This document shows, in pieces, positions 46,545 through 56,459 of a DNA stretch of 64,000 bases (its first letter is position 1; each line of letters opens with the position of its first letter). The notes beneath the pieces are model-generated. The model did not search any database. It was not told the origin of the DNA and saw only the letters and a program-made list of their open reading frames with translations. Position numbers and translations under genes: made by a program. This DNA comes from Pseudoduganella lutea (lineage in GTDB: Bacteria; Pseudomonadota; Gammaproteobacteria; Burkholderiales; Burkholderiaceae_D), in contig NZ_CP035913.1 of NCBI RefSeq assembly GCF_004209755.1, positions 7,254,001-7,318,000 of the forward strand. The letters are read 5' to 3'.

Positions 46545-48215
46545 TCAGGCGTGGGCCACCCCGGGCGGTGTGGCGGCCCGGGGAGGATGCTCGTCAAGGC
46601 CACGCACGCTGGCAAGCTTCTCGGCACCGACCACGTTGACCGCATAGCCGTTGCGGCCGGCGGCCTTCACGCCGTACAGCGCGTAGTCGGCCGACTGCAT
46701 GATCGCTTCGGCATTCGTGGGCACACCCGTGATGGCGATGCCGATGCTGGCCGTCACGCGCAGCGTGGAGCCGCCGACGACGAACGGGGCCTGCATCGCG
46801 GCCAGGATCTTGTCGCCCAACTGGTGCGCCTCGCCGGTGCCGCGCACCTGTTCGAATACGACCACGAATTCATCGCCCGCCAGCCGCGCCACGGTGTCGG
46901 TGCAACGTACGGCGCCCTGCAGCCGGGCCGAAAATTCCACCAGCACGGCGTCACCCACGGCATGGCCATGGGTGTCGTTGATGCTCTTGAAGCGGTCGAT
47001 GTCGAGAAAGGCCACGGCCACCGACTCGCCCGAACGCCGCGCGCGTGCCAGCGCCGCGGGCAGGAACTGGTCGAACATGCGGCGGTTGTGGGTGCCGGTC
47101 AGCACGTCGGTCGTGGCCAGCCGGTGCAGGTCGTCGGAGGCCTGCTTGCGGCTGCTCGACAGCCGGTACAGCGCACGGCTCAGCAAGCCGAATTCGTCGG
47201 CATGGTCGACGTTGAAGGCGCTGATGTCGGTAGCGCCGGCATCGATCGACTCGACGACACGCTGCAGTTCATCCAGGGGTTCCAGCAGCACCTTCACGAG
47301 GCCCCAGCCGAAGATCCCGGCCATCGCCGTGAACAGGCCGGCGGCGCCGAGCGCGTTGAACCACACGGATGCCATCGGCGCGAACGCATCGCGCAGCGGA
47401 TAGGACACGGCCACGGTCCAGTCCACGTGGCGCAGGCGCTTCCAGGCCACCAGCGCCGGCTCCTTGCCGTCGAGGATGTCGGCGCGCCAGCCTTCCGGCC
47501 CGGCCAGGGGCGCTGCCAGCGCGGGCATCTCGTCGCCGGACGGGCGGGTCAGGATCAGTTCCTTCTGCGGATGGTGCACCACGGTGCCGTCGTTGGCGAC
47601 GATGAACAGGTAACCCTGTTCGCGGGTGCGCAGCGCTTCGACCTGGGCAGCGAAGGCGGGCCGCAGCAGGTCGAGACCGCCGACGAGGACCGCGTAGATA
47701 TTGCCCCTGGCATCGTGCAGCGGCTGCGCCACCGACACCACCGGGCGCCCCGACAGCTGGCTGCGGAACGGCGCCGAAATCACGCTGTCGCGCGAGCGCA
47801 GCACTTCCTGGAAGTACGGCCGCGTGCTCACGTTGAGCATCTTGTCACGACGGTTCTTCAAGTTCGCCACATAGTCGCCGCGCACGTCGAACGCCACCAC
47901 ATTGGAGAATTCGTCACGCAGCCCCGGATGCGATTCCAGCAACGCCTGCACGTCGCGCACGCTCAGGTTGCGCGTCTGCGCCTCTTCCGCGATGCTGCGC
48001 AACACGCCCTGCCTTGCGCGGACGTCGTTGTCCAGATAGGCGGCGGCGCCGGACAGCGCCGAGATCTCCTGCCGCGCGATCATGCGCTGGATCTGCGATT
48101 CGGCGATCAGCAGCGAGATGCCGCACACGCCCACGGCGGCGATGAGCACCATCGAGGTCACCAGGAGGGAGACCTTGGACTTGAAGCTGGTGAAGGGTAA
48201 GGCGGCCGAGAACAC
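46545..48215 (-). CDS. dCACHE-GGDEF diguanylate cyclase
   Basis: A 556-residue inner-membrane cyclase. TM1 (about 15-38), a double-CACHE periplasmic sensor (about 45-275, with VSTRPYFQEVLRS and GYLFIVANDGTVVHHP), TM2 (about 285-308), HAMP-like linker (about 310-365), and GGDEF (about 380-540) with DVLTGTHNRR and the active loop RLAGDEFVVV. AGDEF replaces GGDEF, a change usually compatible with activity. CACHE sensors bind amino acids, organic acids or similar ligands. The start is GTG 48215, preceded by CAGGGAG; an in-frame GTG six codons earlier has no ribosome-binding site. Confidence 0.88.
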   Translation of the reverse strand: MFSAALPFTSFKSKVSLLVTSMVLIAAVGVCGISLLIAESQIQRMIARQEISALSGAAAYLDNDVRARQGVLRSIAEEAQTRNLSVRDVQALLESHPGLRDEFSNVVAFDVRGDYVANLKNRRDKMLNVSTRPYFQEVLRSRDSVISAPFRSQLSGRPVVSVAQPLHDARGNIYAVLVGGLDLLRPAFAAQVEALRTREQGYLFIVANDGTVVHHPQKELILTRPSGDEMPALAAPLAGPEGWRADILDGKEPALVAWKRLRHVDWTVAVSYPLRDAFAPMASVWFNALGAAGLFTAMAGIFGWGLVKVLLEPLDELQRVVESIDAGATDISAFNVDHADEFGLLSRALYRLSSSRKQASDDLHRLATTDVLTGTHNRRMFDQFLPAALARARRSGESVAVAFLDIDRFKSINDTHGHAVGDAVLVEFSARLQGAVRCTDTVARLAGDEFVVVFEQVRGTGEAHQLGDKILAAMQAPFVVGGSTLRVTASIGIAITGVPTNAEAIMQSADYALYGVKAAGRNGYAVNVVGAEKLASVRGLDEHPPRAATPPGVAHA

Positions 48216-48510
48216 GACAACTCCCTGGCGCACGAAGACGCATCGATCGTTGATCCGGCGGGAGCTTGGGCCAGGGGTGCGGTCCCGCGCAGGGGTATTG
48301 GGGCAAGACCGCGATCACACGATTATAACGGTGGCATCAACACGGGGCAGCCGGATTCATGGCAGATGTTGCCTAGGAACAACGATAATAAGAACGAAGG
48401 CAGCATCGCGGCCACCGCCGCTACGGCCGCGTTTGCCGCACAGCCATAGAATGCAACTTTATACCAACTAGGGCATCATCGCGACATTACCGGGAGGAGA
48501 ACAATACCGC

Positions 48511-51500
48511 ATGGAGACGCGTTCCGGTCCGCTCACCGCCACTGCCGGCAGGGTCGTGCTGTGCGCGCTCGCCTATGTACTGGCCGCTACGCTGTGCATT
48601 GCCATTTCGGTACCGACCGGTAACAACAGCCCCGTCTGGATTCCCACCGGGATCGCGCTCGCGGCGGTCTTGCGCCATGGCCGCCCGATGCTCGCTGGCG
48701 TCGCGGCGGGCGCCTTCGCCGTCAACCTTTACCTGCTGGCGCGCTGGCTCGGCTTCGGCGGCGCGTCCATCGCCACCGCGCTGGTCATCGCCGCCGGCAA
48801 TACGCTGGCCGCCGGTGCCGGCGCCTGGCTCGTGCGGCGCAATGCCCGTGCGCTGCGGCGCGACAGTCCCCTGCTCGTCTACGCTTACGTGCTCGCGGTG
48901 ATGGCAGCCGCGATGATCGGCGCCGCACCGGGCGCTTGCGCACAGGCCCTGGTCGGGCAACTGCCGTGGAGCAGCGTGGGCTCCGTGATCGTGCTGTGGT
49001 GGCTGGGCAATGTCATGGCCCTGCTGCTCGTCACACCGCTCCTGGCCGCCTGGACCTGCAACAAGGCCGTGCGCCAGTTGCGCAAGCGGGAAACGGCCAG
49101 CGAGGTCGCCCTGCTGCTGGCACTGACCGCGCTCGCCACGCTGTGCCTGTTCCAACTGGGGACCGCCGCAGTGCAGGCGTGGGCGCCGTTCCTGCTGCTC
49201 GCCCCCGTCATCGGCGCGGCCTGCCTGTACGGCGCGCCGGCCGGCACCGCCGCCGCGGCCATCGTGGCAACGGGCGCCGTCGCCGTCACGCTGGCCGGCA
49301 GCGGCCCGTTCGCGACCCGCGACCAGTTCCATTCCCTGCTGGGGCTGGACATCTACCTGGCATCGCTGGGCATTGCCGTCATGCTCATCACGAACACGGC
49401 CGCCGGCCACCACCGCCCCGCCACCTTGCCACGACCGGGCCGGTGGCCGATGGCCACCCTGGCGCTGTGCCTGGCCATCACGGCCGCGGCGTGGCATGCG
49501 GTGGACGCCCACACGGAACGCCGTATCCGCGAACAGTTCGACGCGATCATCGACCTGACCTGGCAGCAGATGGAATACCGGATGGGCAACTACCGGCGCA
49601 TACTCATGGCCGGCAAGGCCTACTTCGATGCGTCGGACGACATCGAGGCCGCCGAATGGGAAGCCTACGTCGCCAACTTCGACGTGGAGCGCGCATTTCC
49701 GGGCACGCTGGGAATCGGTTTCGCGACATGGTTGCGCACCCCGGCCGCCGCACAGGAATTCGTGCAGCGCAAGCGTGCTTCCCGGCCGGCCTACCGCATC
49801 TGGCCGGAGCCGGTGCGCTGGCCCGTCGCGGCGGTCACCTACCTTGCGCCGACGAACGACGGTAACGAGCGTCCGCTCGGCTACAACATGACGTTCGAGG
49901 CCAACCGGCGCATCGCGCTGACGCAGTCCATCGCCAGCGGCGGCATCGGCAGCACCGGCACGATCCTGCTGGTGCATGACTTCGACCGGCAGCCGCAGCA
50001 GGGCATGCTGATGTTCATGCCGGTCTATCACCGGGGCGCCCCCGTGGCCACGCGCGCGGAACGCGAAGCGGCGCTGCGCGGCTTCATCTACAGCCCGTTC
50101 CGCGTACACGAGATGGTCGGCGCCCTGCTCGGCCGGCATGACGCGTTCTCGCTGCGGATCGTCGACCTGCATCCGGCATCGGCCGGCAAGGAACTCTACC
50201 GCAGTGCCGGCGGTGAAGTACGCGGCCCCCGTTACGTGCGGCCCCTGGCGGCCGTACGCACGCTGGCGATCGACGAAACGGGCCACCACTGGCAGCTCGA
50301 ATTCACCGCCAGCGCGGCCTTCGAGGCGGGCATCGACCGGCAAGGCCCGCTGTTGACGCTGGGCCTGGGATCGCTGATCAGCTTTCTGCTGTTCGGCATC
50401 GTGCGCGGGCTGGCGACGACGCGCGAACGGGCGCTGCAGATGGCGCGCCAGATCACCCGTGAGCTGCAGATGCAGCAGCGCGTGGCGCGCGAGGGGGAGG
50501 AGCGCTTCCGCCTGTTCACCGCCAGCGTGCGCAGCCACGCCATCATCTTCCTCGACGCGGCCGGCCACGTGGAAGCATGGAACGATGGCGCCGCCAAGAT
50601 GTTCGGGCACTCGGACGCCGAAGCGATCGGCCGTGCGCTCGACCTGTGGGTAGATCCCGAGCCCGGCCGGGCCCTGCTGGCCGAAGCGACGGCGGGCGAC
50701 AGCGGGATGGCCGCCATGGAGCTGGTGCGCAAGGATGGCACGCGCTTCACGGGCGAACTGCAACTGACGGCGGTGCGGCACGATGGCGTGGCGGCCGGCT
50801 TCGCGTGCATCGTGTATGACGTGACGGCCAAGCGCAAGGTGGAGGAGCAGTTGCGCCAGGCGGCTGCCATCGCGCAGAGCGCGAGCCAGGCCAAGAGCGC
50901 ATTCGTGGCCAACATGAGCCATGAATTGCGCACGCCGATGAACGGCGTGCTGGGCATCGCCGCGTTGCTGGAGCGAGGCACGCTGGCGAAGGAGCAGCGC
51001 GACCTGGTGCGGATGATCCGCACCTCCGGCGAGACCCTGCTGGCGGTGCTGAATGATATCCTCGACTTTTCCAAGATCGAGGCCGGCAAGGTCGAATTGC
51101 ACCCGGAGCCGGTGGCGCTGGACGACGTCGCACTGGCCTGCGCGCGCCTGATGGCCGTGAACGGTGGCGGCCGCCTGCGCGTGCGCGTCGACGTGGCGCC
51201 CTCCCTGCCGGCCACCATCGTGGTCGATGCGCTGCGCCTGGAACAGATCCTGACGAACCTGATCGGCAATGCGCTGAAGTTCACCGAACGGGGCGCCGTG
51301 GACTGCCGCTTCGCCCGCGCCACGCTGTCTGGCGCGCCGGCCTTGCGCGTCGATGTTTCCGATACGGGCATCGGCATCGATCCGGAGCAGCAGAAACGCC
51401 TGTTTTCCGCGTTCGCCCAGGCCGACGCGTCGACGACACGGCGCTTCGGCGGCACCGGGCTCGGCTTGACGATCGCGCGCAGCCTGGCCGAATTGATGGG

Positions 51501-52254
51501 CGGTACGCTGGGCGTTGCCAGCACCCCGGGCAGTGGCAGCACGTTTACGCTGACGGTGCCGCTGCGCGAGGCCGGCGTGCCGGATCCCTACATGCTGCAG
51601 CCCCCACACCTGCAGTTGCCGGTGCTGCTGTGCGAACCGGATGCGGTGGTGGTCTCGGCGCTGGCCAACGCCACCGCGCGCTGGGGCTGGCACCTGCACG
51701 TTGCCCACGATCCTGCCCGCCTGGGATTGCTGCTGGCGGTGCCGGGCACGCTCCCGTACGACCTGGCCATCGTCGGGCCCGGCATCGATGCGGCCGCGGT
51801 CCTGGCCACGCTGGCGGCTAGGCGCGCCCAGATGCCCGCCGGTTTCACGGTGATCCGCATCGTGGCCGGCTTCGACGTCCCGGCCGCGGAGACACCGGTG
51901 CCCTTCGCCTTCGCCACCGTGCATGCGCCAGCCACGCGCGCCGCGTTGCATGCGGCCTTGCTGGAGGCGCGTCACGCGCCGGCGTCGGCCACGGTCGTCC
52001 CCCGGCCGATGCCGATGCCAGCGACAGTGCCGATTCGGACGCCCATTCCGATTCCGGTTCCGACTCCGGCGCCGCCATCGACCAGCCGCCACTGGCCGGC
52101 ATGCGCGTGCTGCTGGCCGAGGACAATGTCATCAACCAGACAGTGGCCGTTGCGCTGCTCGACTACGCCGGCGCCATCGTCACCGTGGCCGGTGATGGTG
52201 CCGAGGCGGTGGCCCGCCTTCGGCGCGACCCCGCCGGCTGCGACGCGGTGTTGA
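48511..52254 (+). CDS. MASE1-CHASE-PAS hybrid sensor kinase, frame broken before receiver
   Basis: An inner-membrane sensor kinase whose frame spans 1247 codons. Domains: MASE1 membrane region (about 1-290), CHASE periplasmic sensor (about 330-560, MLMFMPVYHRGAPV), TM (about 615-635), PAS (about 660-780), HisKA with H804 in NMSHELRTPMNG, HATPase_c with DTGIGIDPEQQKRLF and GTGLGLTIAR, then a degenerate receiver-like segment (about 1030-1155). At the C5 run 51999-52003 the frame changes: after it, the kinase frame reads Pro-rich nonsense (VPRPMPMP ...) over what is, in another frame, an Asp/Ser linker and a perfect receiver. Residues past about 1163 are therefore probably not native. Confidence 0.88.
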   Translation: METRSGPLTATAGRVVLCALAYVLAATLCIAISVPTGNNSPVWIPTGIALAAVLRHGRPMLAGVAAGAFAVNLYLLARWLGFGGASIATALVIAAGNTLAAGAGAWLVRRNARALRRDSPLLVYAYVLAVMAAAMIGAAPGACAQALVGQLPWSSVGSVIVLWWLGNVMALLLVTPLLAAWTCNKAVRQLRKRETASEVALLLALTALATLCLFQLGTAAVQAWAPFLLLAPVIGAACLYGAPAGTAAAAIVATGAVAVTLAGSGPFATRDQFHSLLGLDIYLASLGIAVMLITNTAAGHHRPATLPRPGRWPMATLALCLAITAAAWHAVDAHTERRIREQFDAIIDLTWQQMEYRMGNYRRILMAGKAYFDASDDIEAAEWEAYVANFDVERAFPGTLGIGFATWLRTPAAAQEFVQRKRASRPAYRIWPEPVRWPVAAVTYLAPTNDGNERPLGYNMTFEANRRIALTQSIASGGIGSTGTILLVHDFDRQPQQGMLMFMPVYHRGAPVATRAEREAALRGFIYSPFRVHEMVGALLGRHDAFSLRIVDLHPASAGKELYRSAGGEVRGPRYVRPLAAVRTLAIDETGHHWQLEFTASAAFEAGIDRQGPLLTLGLGSLISFLLFGIVRGLATTRERALQMARQITRELQMQQRVAREGEERFRLFTASVRSHAIIFLDAAGHVEAWNDGAAKMFGHSDAEAIGRALDLWVDPEPGRALLAEATAGDSGMAAMELVRKDGTRFTGELQLTAVRHDGVAAGFACIVYDVTAKRKVEEQLRQAAAIAQSASQAKSAFVANMSHELRTPMNGVLGIAALLERGTLAKEQRDLVRMIRTSGETLLAVLNDILDFSKIEAGKVELHPEPVALDDVALACARLMAVNGGGRLRVRVDVAPSLPATIVVDALRLEQILTNLIGNALKFTERGAVDCRFARATLSGAPALRVDVSDTGIGIDPEQQKRLFSAFAQADASTTRRFGGTGLGLTIARSLAELMGGTLGVASTPGSGSTFTLTVPLREAGVPDPYMLQPPHLQLPVLLCEPDAVVVSALANATARWGWHLHVAHDPARLGLLLAVPGTLPYDLAIVGPGIDAAAVLATLAARRAQMPAGFTVIRIVAGFDVPAAETPVPFAFATVHAPATRAALHAALLEARHAPASATVVPRPMPMPATVPIRTPIPIPVPTPAPPSTSRHWPACACCWPRTMSSTRQWPLRCSTTPAPSSPWPVMVPRRWPAFGATPPAATRC

Positions 52255-52484
52255 TGGACGTGCAGATGCCGGTGATGGACGGCCTGGCCGCGACGCGCGA
52301 AATCCGCCATGCACTGGCATTGGCGCTGCCCGTGATCGCCATGACGGCCGGTGTCACGCAGGACGAACGCGACGCCTGCACCGCCGCGGGCATGGACGAT
52401 TTCATCGCCAAGCCCATCGACGAGGACGAACTGATCGACGTGCTGCGCAAGCATTGGCGCCGCCCCCCAACCGGCGCCCCCTGA
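52101..52484 (+). CDS. Receiver domain, split off the hybrid kinase by a frameshift
   Basis: A 127-residue receiver in a frame shifted by -1 from the kinase. MRVLLAEDNVINQ has the acidic pair E7/D8, the phospho-acceptor is D53 in VLMDVQMPVMDG, and IAKPI supplies the Lys. The frame is open upstream through an Asp/Ser-rich linker (about 52005-52100) to the C5 run, so one missing base rejoins it to the kinase. The ATG at 52101 lies within the domain's first strand and lacks a ribosome-binding site, so independent expression is doubtful. The assembly could carry a one-base error here. Confidence 0.8.
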   Translation: MRVLLAEDNVINQTVAVALLDYAGAIVTVAGDGAEAVARLRRDPAGCDAVLMDVQMPVMDGLAATREIRHALALALPVIAMTAGVTQDERDACTAAGMDDFIAKPIDEDELIDVLRKHWRRPPTGAP

Positions 52485-52489
52485 GCCAT

Positions 52490-52538
52490 GGTGTCGGACA
52501 TGTTTTCCGGCGCTTGTTCGGAAAACGTGTCGGACACC
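52490..52538. repeat. Family B 49-bp palindrome
   Basis: GGTGTCGGACATGTTTTCCG and its near-perfect reverse complement, between the hybrid kinase and the convergent GntR gene. Same architecture as 6926-6976 and 32245-32295. Confidence 0.75.
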
Positions 52539-52565
52539 GGTTCTCCCCGGAAGTCCCCCTCGATG

Positions 52566-53270
52566 TCAGTTCACCGGCAACACGAAATCCGGATACCGCG
52601 CGCGCAGCGCGTCGAGCTCCGACAAGGTGCCCGACAGGTGCTGCCGTACCCATGACTGGGCACTCGCGGCGTCGCCGTCGCCGATGGCCCGGGCGATCTC
52701 GGCATGCTGCTCGAGAATCGACCGGGCCTTGCCGTTCAGCGGCAGGTGCAGGCGGCGCAGCCGGTCCAGGTTGCCGCTGCCGTCGCGCAGCCGGTGCCAC
52801 AGGCCCGCGAGCGATGCCGCGTCGTACATCGTGTGGTGGAATGCCATGTCCGCCGCCGTGAAGCTGGCCAGGTCGCCCGTGGCCAGGCAAGCTTCCTGCC
52901 GGGCCACGATGTCGAGCAGCCGCCCGGCCAGCCGCGGGTCCGGCCGCTGGGCCAGCGTGTGCACGAGCTCGAGCTCCACCGACAGCCGCAGGAAATGCGC
53001 CTCGCGTGCCGACGACAGGTCGACCGCGCGCACCCGCGTGGCATGCTGGGGAAACACTTCGACGAGCTTCTCGTCGTCCAGCCGCGCCAGCGCATCGCGC
53101 ACCGGCGTGACCGACACATCGAAATAGCCGGCCAGGTCGGTGCGCGACAGCACGGCGCCGGGCGGCAGCGCCAGCGTGACGATCAGCTCGCGCAGGTGTT
53201 CATACACCTGCACTGCCGCGCTGCGGGACCGGTCGAGCCGGAAAGTGCCAGGTAAAGTGTAGTCGCTCAT
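52566..53270 (-). CDS. GntR-family (FCD) transcriptional regulator
   Basis: A 234-residue regulator. A winged HTH (about 15-80) with LPPGAVLSRTDLAGYFDVSVTPVRDAL is followed by a helical FCD ligand-binding domain (about 90-220) whose metal ligands are likely D/H residues in DMAFHHTMYD and the later QHAEIARA. FCD members often sense sugar acids or other carboxylates. It is divergent from the second GH2 gene across 203 nt, so control of that enzyme is likely. ATG 53270 begins just before the typical domain start; a longer form from 53336 is possible. The ribosome-binding site is weak for both. Confidence 0.88.
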   Translation of the reverse strand: MSDYTLPGTFRLDRSRSAAVQVYEHLRELIVTLALPPGAVLSRTDLAGYFDVSVTPVRDALARLDDEKLVEVFPQHATRVRAVDLSSAREAHFLRLSVELELVHTLAQRPDPRLAGRLLDIVARQEACLATGDLASFTAADMAFHHTMYDAASLAGLWHRLRDGSGNLDRLRRLHLPLNGKARSILEQHAEIARAIGDGDAASAQSWVRQHLSGTLSELDALRARYPDFVLPVN

Positions 53271-53473
53271 TTCTCGAAGGTTCGCCGCGGGATGGCGTGA
53301 TTCTACCGGCTGCGCGGGCGCGGATCGCAATGACATGGCCCCGGATCAACTTCGTGAGCGATTGCCCGCAGCCGCCGGCGATGGCTGGACAGTGCGGCGC
53401 AGCCCCGGATAATCGCCGGAGCGCCCAGGCACCCGCCCGGCGCCATTGATATATTAGTATTCGAGAGACCTTG

Positions 53474-56446
53474 ATGACCGCCACCTCTCACGTGGCACGG
53501 CACTTCGGCGCTTCCCTGCTGGTGTGCGCCGCCGTTGCCGGCCATGCGCTGCCGGCGCATGCCGCCCGCACCGTCTACAACTTCAACCCCGGCTGGCGGC
53601 TGGCCGTCACTGACACGCCAGAAGCCATTCGGCCGGCGTTCGACGACGCCACCTGGAAACCGGTGACCCTGCCGCGCGCGTGGAACGAGGACGAAGCATT
53701 CGCCAAGGACATCGTCGACCACTCGACCGGCATTGCCTGGTACCGCAAGCGCTTCACGCTGCCGGCCGCGGCGAAGGGCCGCAAGGTGTTCCTCGAATTC
53801 GAAGGCGCGCGGCAGGCGGCCGAAGTCTACGTCAACGGCCGGCGCATGGGCCTGCACGAGAACGGCGTCACGGCATTCGGCTTCGACATCACCGATGCGC
53901 TCGTGCCGGGCCGGAACGTGGTGGCGGTCCGCACCGACAACAGCTGGGATTACAAGGAAGCGGCGACGGGCCAGCGCTACCAGTGGGCCGACCGCAACTT
54001 CAACGCCAACTATGGCGGCTTGCCGAAGAACGTGAAACTGCACGTGACGGACCGGCTGTACCAGACCCTGCCCCTGTATTCGTCACTGGGCACGACCGGT
54101 GTCTACGTGTATGCGCGCGACTTCGACATTCCTGGCCGCCGCGCCACGATAGCGGCGGAATCGGAGGTGAAGAACGATGACGACCACGCGCGCACGTTCA
54201 CCTATGAAGTGCGGCTGCGCGACCGCGACGGCAAGGAGGTGGCCCGTTTCGCCGCGCCGCCGCAGACCGTGACGCCGGGCGCCACCGCGACCGTGAAGGC
54301 GCAGGCGCCGGTGGCGGGACTGCACTTCTGGAGCTGGGGCTACGGCTACCTGTACGACGTGGAAACGACGCTGAAGGTCGACGGCGTGCCGGTCGACACC
54401 GTCGTCACGCGCACGGGCTTCCGCAAGACCGAGTTCAAGGACGGCGTGGTGAAGCTGAACGACCGCGTGCTCCAGCTCAAGGGGTATGCGCAGCGCACGT
54501 CGAACGAATGGCCGGCCGTCGGCATGTCGGTGCCGGCCTGGCTGAGCGACTACAGCAACGGCCTGGCGCTGGCCAGCAATGCGAATCTGATCCGGTGGAT
54601 GCACATCACGCCATGGCGCCAGGACACGGAATCGCTCGACCGGCTCGGCCTCATGCATGCGATGCCGCCGGGGGACGCCGAAAAGGACGTCACGGGCCGG
54701 CGCTGGGAACAGCGCATCGAAGTGATGACGGACGCGATCGTCTACAACCGCAACAGCCCCAGCATCCTTTTCTACGAAAGCGGCAACCGCGGCGTGAGCG
54801 CGGAGCACATGCGCGAGATGAAGGCGCTGCGCGACCGCTACGACCCGCATGGCGGCCGCGCATCGGGCAGCCGGGAAATGCTGTCCACCGAACTGCACGG
54901 CATCGCCGAATATGGCGGCGAAATGCTGTACATAAACAAGAGCGCGCGCATTCCGATGTGGGCGATGGAATATTCGCGCGACGAGGGTGCCCGGAAGTTC
55001 TGGGACGAGTTCACCCCACCCTTCCACAAGGACGGCGACGGCCCGCTCCACAAGGGGCAACCCGCGCCCACCTACAACCGCAACATGGACACGCACGCGA
55101 TCGAGAACGTGAAGCGCTGGTATGACTACTGGCGCGAGCGGCCCGGCACGGGCAGGCGCGTATCGTCCGGCGGTGTGAACATCGTGTTCTCCGATTCGAA
55201 CACGCACCACCGGGGCGCCGAGAACTACCGCCGCAGCGGCGAAGTGGACGCGATGCGCATCCCGAAGGACGGTTTTCATGCCCACCAGGTGATGTGGGAT
55301 GGCTGGGTGGATGTCGAGAAGCCGCGCGCCCACATCGTCGGCCACTGGAACTACGCGGCGGGTACCGTGAAGCCTGTCACCGTGATTTCCAGCGCGGACA
55401 AGGTGGCGTTGTACCTGAACGGCAAGAAGCTCGGCGAAGGCCGGCAGACCGAACGCTTCTTGTTCACGTTCGACAGCGTGGCCTGGCAGCCGGGTGAGCT
55501 GAAGGCGGTCGGCCTCGACTCGGCCGGAAAAAAGGTCTGCGAGACGACGCTGGCCACGGCCGGTGCTCCCGCCGCGCTGAAGCTGACGGCAATGACGGCG
55601 CCGGGCGGCATGCGCGCGGACGGCGCCGACCTGGCACTGGTACAGGTCGAAGTCGTCGACGCGCGGGGCCGCCGCAATCCGGTCGCGCTGGACACGGTGA
55701 AGTTCGACCTGCAGGGCCCGGCCGAATGGCGCGGCGGCATCGCGCAGGGTCCGGGCAACCATGTGCTGGCCCGCGCGCTGCCCGTCGAGGGCGGCGTGAA
55801 CCGCGTGCTCGTGCGCAGCACCACCAAGCCGGGCCGCGTGGTGCTGCGCGCCAGCGCCGCCGGGCTGGCGCCGGCCACGGTGACGCTGGCCACGCAACCG
55901 TTCAAGGTCGAGGGTGGCCTGGCCACGCGCTTCCCGGCCGATGGCTTGCCGCTGCACCTCGACCGGGGGCCGACGCCGGCCACGCCTTCGTTCCGCGTGT
56001 CGCGCGTGACCGTTCCCGTGGCCTCGGCCGAAGCGGCCAGCAATGCGGGCGATGCCGCGTTGACGTTCGACGACGATGAAACGACGAAGTGGTCCAGCAC
56101 CCCGGGCCACGGCGCCATCACCTACCGGCTCGCGCAACCGGCCACGCTCGGCGAAATCTCGCTGAAGCTTTCCGGCTGGCGCGAGCGCAGCTACCCGCTG
56201 CGCGTGATCGTCGACGACACACCCGTCTACGAAGGCATGACGCCGAAGAGCCTGGGCTACGTGACGCTGCCCCTGAAGCCGGTGCACGGCGGCACGGTGC
56301 GCGTGGAACTCAATGGCGTGGCCGACGAGTCCAATGCCATCAAGCTGACCGAGGTGGCGAACCAGGCGATCACCGATACCGGGGCGAACCAGACGCCGAA
56401 GGGCGTGCTGTCGATCGTCGAGATCGAGTTCTACACGGCGCCCTGA
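53474..56446 (+). CDS. GH2 glycoside hydrolase, atypical acid/base motif, F5/8 C-terminus
   Basis: A 990-residue exported enzyme. The signal peptide (about 1-30) ends ALPAHAA. A jelly-roll sugar-binding domain (about 35-200, AWYRKRFTLP, YVNGRRMGLHENG), an Ig-like domain (about 205-310) and the TIM barrel (about 320-600) follow. The nucleophile is probably E499 in WAMEYSRDEG. At the acid/base site the usual GNE reads GNR, with E435 two residues before (FYESGNRG). Accessory domains and an F5/8 C-like domain (about 850-985, with DDDETTKWSSTPGHG) end the protein. The divergent GntR gene suggests regulated expression. GAGAGA precedes the ATG at 53474. Confidence 0.9.
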   Translation: MTATSHVARHFGASLLVCAAVAGHALPAHAARTVYNFNPGWRLAVTDTPEAIRPAFDDATWKPVTLPRAWNEDEAFAKDIVDHSTGIAWYRKRFTLPAAAKGRKVFLEFEGARQAAEVYVNGRRMGLHENGVTAFGFDITDALVPGRNVVAVRTDNSWDYKEAATGQRYQWADRNFNANYGGLPKNVKLHVTDRLYQTLPLYSSLGTTGVYVYARDFDIPGRRATIAAESEVKNDDDHARTFTYEVRLRDRDGKEVARFAAPPQTVTPGATATVKAQAPVAGLHFWSWGYGYLYDVETTLKVDGVPVDTVVTRTGFRKTEFKDGVVKLNDRVLQLKGYAQRTSNEWPAVGMSVPAWLSDYSNGLALASNANLIRWMHITPWRQDTESLDRLGLMHAMPPGDAEKDVTGRRWEQRIEVMTDAIVYNRNSPSILFYESGNRGVSAEHMREMKALRDRYDPHGGRASGSREMLSTELHGIAEYGGEMLYINKSARIPMWAMEYSRDEGARKFWDEFTPPFHKDGDGPLHKGQPAPTYNRNMDTHAIENVKRWYDYWRERPGTGRRVSSGGVNIVFSDSNTHHRGAENYRRSGEVDAMRIPKDGFHAHQVMWDGWVDVEKPRAHIVGHWNYAAGTVKPVTVISSADKVALYLNGKKLGEGRQTERFLFTFDSVAWQPGELKAVGLDSAGKKVCETTLATAGAPAALKLTAMTAPGGMRADGADLALVQVEVVDARGRRNPVALDTVKFDLQGPAEWRGGIAQGPGNHVLARALPVEGGVNRVLVRSTTKPGRVVLRASAAGLAPATVTLATQPFKVEGGLATRFPADGLPLHLDRGPTPATPSFRVSRVTVPVASAEAASNAGDAALTFDDDETTKWSSTPGHGAITYRLAQPATLGEISLKLSGWRERSYPLRVIVDDTPVYEGMTPKSLGYVTLPLKPVHGGTVRVELNGVADESNAIKLTEVANQAITDTGANQTPKGVLSIVEIEFYTAP

Positions 56447-56459
56447 GCCGCGGGCGCCG

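Noticed and set aside
48487..52092. 1201-codon antisense frame over the hybrid kinase
   Set aside because: Shadow of a kinase with all catalytic boxes present.
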